A stretch of DNA of 64,000 nucleotides from UMGS1933 sp045593405 (GTDB lineage Bacteria > Bacillota > Clostridia > TANB77 > CAG-508). Both the position numbers and the translations under genes were made by a program. The stretch is taken from NCBI GenBank assembly GCA_045593405.1, contig JAZNWN010000023.1, forward strand, positions 40,457-104,456. Reading direction: 5' to 3'. The notes under the pieces were generated by a model, which was given only the letters and a program-made list of their open reading frames with translations, was not told the DNA's origin and did not search any database. This document shows positions 63,508 to 64,000 of the stretch, piece by piece; position 1 is the stretch's first letter, and each line of letters begins with the position of its first letter.

Positions 63508-63861
63508 TTAACTAACGCATCTTACTATGCTTAATGCTAAATATTCAGATGTAGCATAATTAAGCGCATCGTTAATGCATGCCGTGATAGAAATACAATT
63601 GTCAATGGAATTCATATTAACATACAAAATCCTAAAGAAATAATAGCATACTTTTTCAGTGAAAACTTGCAGGGTTGTTTTGGATTTGATTTCCTCATTA
63701 ACCTGGCAAGATATTTCACTGCTCTGACTCGTATTAAGAATACCAATCAGATTGCGATATTCCGTTTCAATCATATTCTTTCTCTGTTCCAAATAGTGAC
63801 TGTACACTTCTTTGAAATCCTCGGTGATAGTAGTTTCCCGAAGTTTTTTTAACGGCACCAT
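63508..63861 (-). CDS. Unknown 117-residue protein
   Basis: The ATG at 63861 follows TTGGAGGCC. A helical soluble protein (LRETTITEDFKEVYSHYLEQRKNMI near the start), not recognised. CGG is used in place once (K-L-R-E, after CTT). It belongs to the GC-richer single-gene class. The last 120 bases of the window beyond it show no gene. Confidence 0.55.
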   Translation of the reverse strand: MVPLKKLRETTITEDFKEVYSHYLEQRKNMIETEYRNLIGILNTSQSSEISCQVNEEIKSKTTLQVFTEKVCYYFFRILYVNMNSIDNCISITACINDALNYATSEYLALSIVRCVS

Positions 63862-64000
63862 TTCAAGGCCTCCAATCAATTAGTATTATAGCAAAAATGC
63901 TATCTATACTATTATACCTTATTTTTGATAAAAAATCAAATTTATGGTAACTGACCACTCAGTATAATGACAAAAATTTTATTTTATGATATAAAATATA

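Overview
This window is AT-rich, densely coded DNA from a Firmicutes-type bacterium, probably an uncultured gut member of the Clostridia. It carries a complete spoIIIA sporulation operon, a cwlJ-gerQ germination pair, an oxygen-sensitive class III ribonucleotide reductase with its activase, strong GGAGG-type ribosome binding sites and arginine written almost only as AGA. No rRNA, tRNA or CRISPR array was recognised. Lineage is inferred from gene content, not from a marker gene.

Layout. 1-4.9 kb: end of a large serine recombinase, then an orphan CheD-like protein, a small acetyltransferase, a membrane protein, a radical SAM protein and an alpha/beta hydrolase. 5-13 kb: cwlJ-gerQ, thymidine kinase, a pilin-like protein, RNase Y, a RelB/RelE-type pair, nrdD-nrdG. 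13-18.9 kb: a beta-helix protein, a two-subunit ABC exporter, uridine kinase, a DUF120 protein. 19-24.4 kb: spoIIIAA-AH. 24.5-36.8 kb: hfq, an HD hydrolase, a laccase-domain protein, tcdA, metG, acetyltransferase, peroxiredoxin, aldolase, smpB, small surface proteins, a papain-fold protein, a pseudouridine synthase. 37-50.5 kb: uvrB, uvrA, dnaE, a Y-family polymerase with a YolD-like partner (a DNA repair cluster). 51-64 kb: two GT8 glycosyltransferases with two acyltransferases, a CinA C-terminal amidase, murD, a CBS protein, an AI-2E family permease, a beta-CASP nuclease, an MFS transporter and a TetR regulator.

Main observation. Seven otherwise intact genes (cwlJ, relE, spoIIIAA, spoIIIAE, a peroxiredoxin, uvrB, the CinA-type amidase) are each broken by one extra base, and spoIIIAA by two. 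All eight breaks look the same: an in-frame CGG codon sits where the family needs a glycine, and reading resumes perfectly one base later with that glycine as GGN (NNN C GGN). In the AT-rich genes I found about 60 out-of-frame CGG strings but no in-frame CGG that is clearly read as an ordinary codon. This suggests CGG-directed +1 frameshifting, or CGGN read as a four-base glycine codon. Against a simple unassigned-codon model, a second class of genes uses CGG in place as a plain codon. These are less AT-rich, mostly single-gene units with their own promoter and terminator, such as hfq.

Other notable signals are two genes whose only plausible start codon is ATA, an inverted pair of MITE-like elements (one inside the spoIIIA operon), a family of dispersed GC-rich hairpins, and a structured leader with a terminator before an acetyltransferase. 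All readings were made by eye; no search or alignment program was run.
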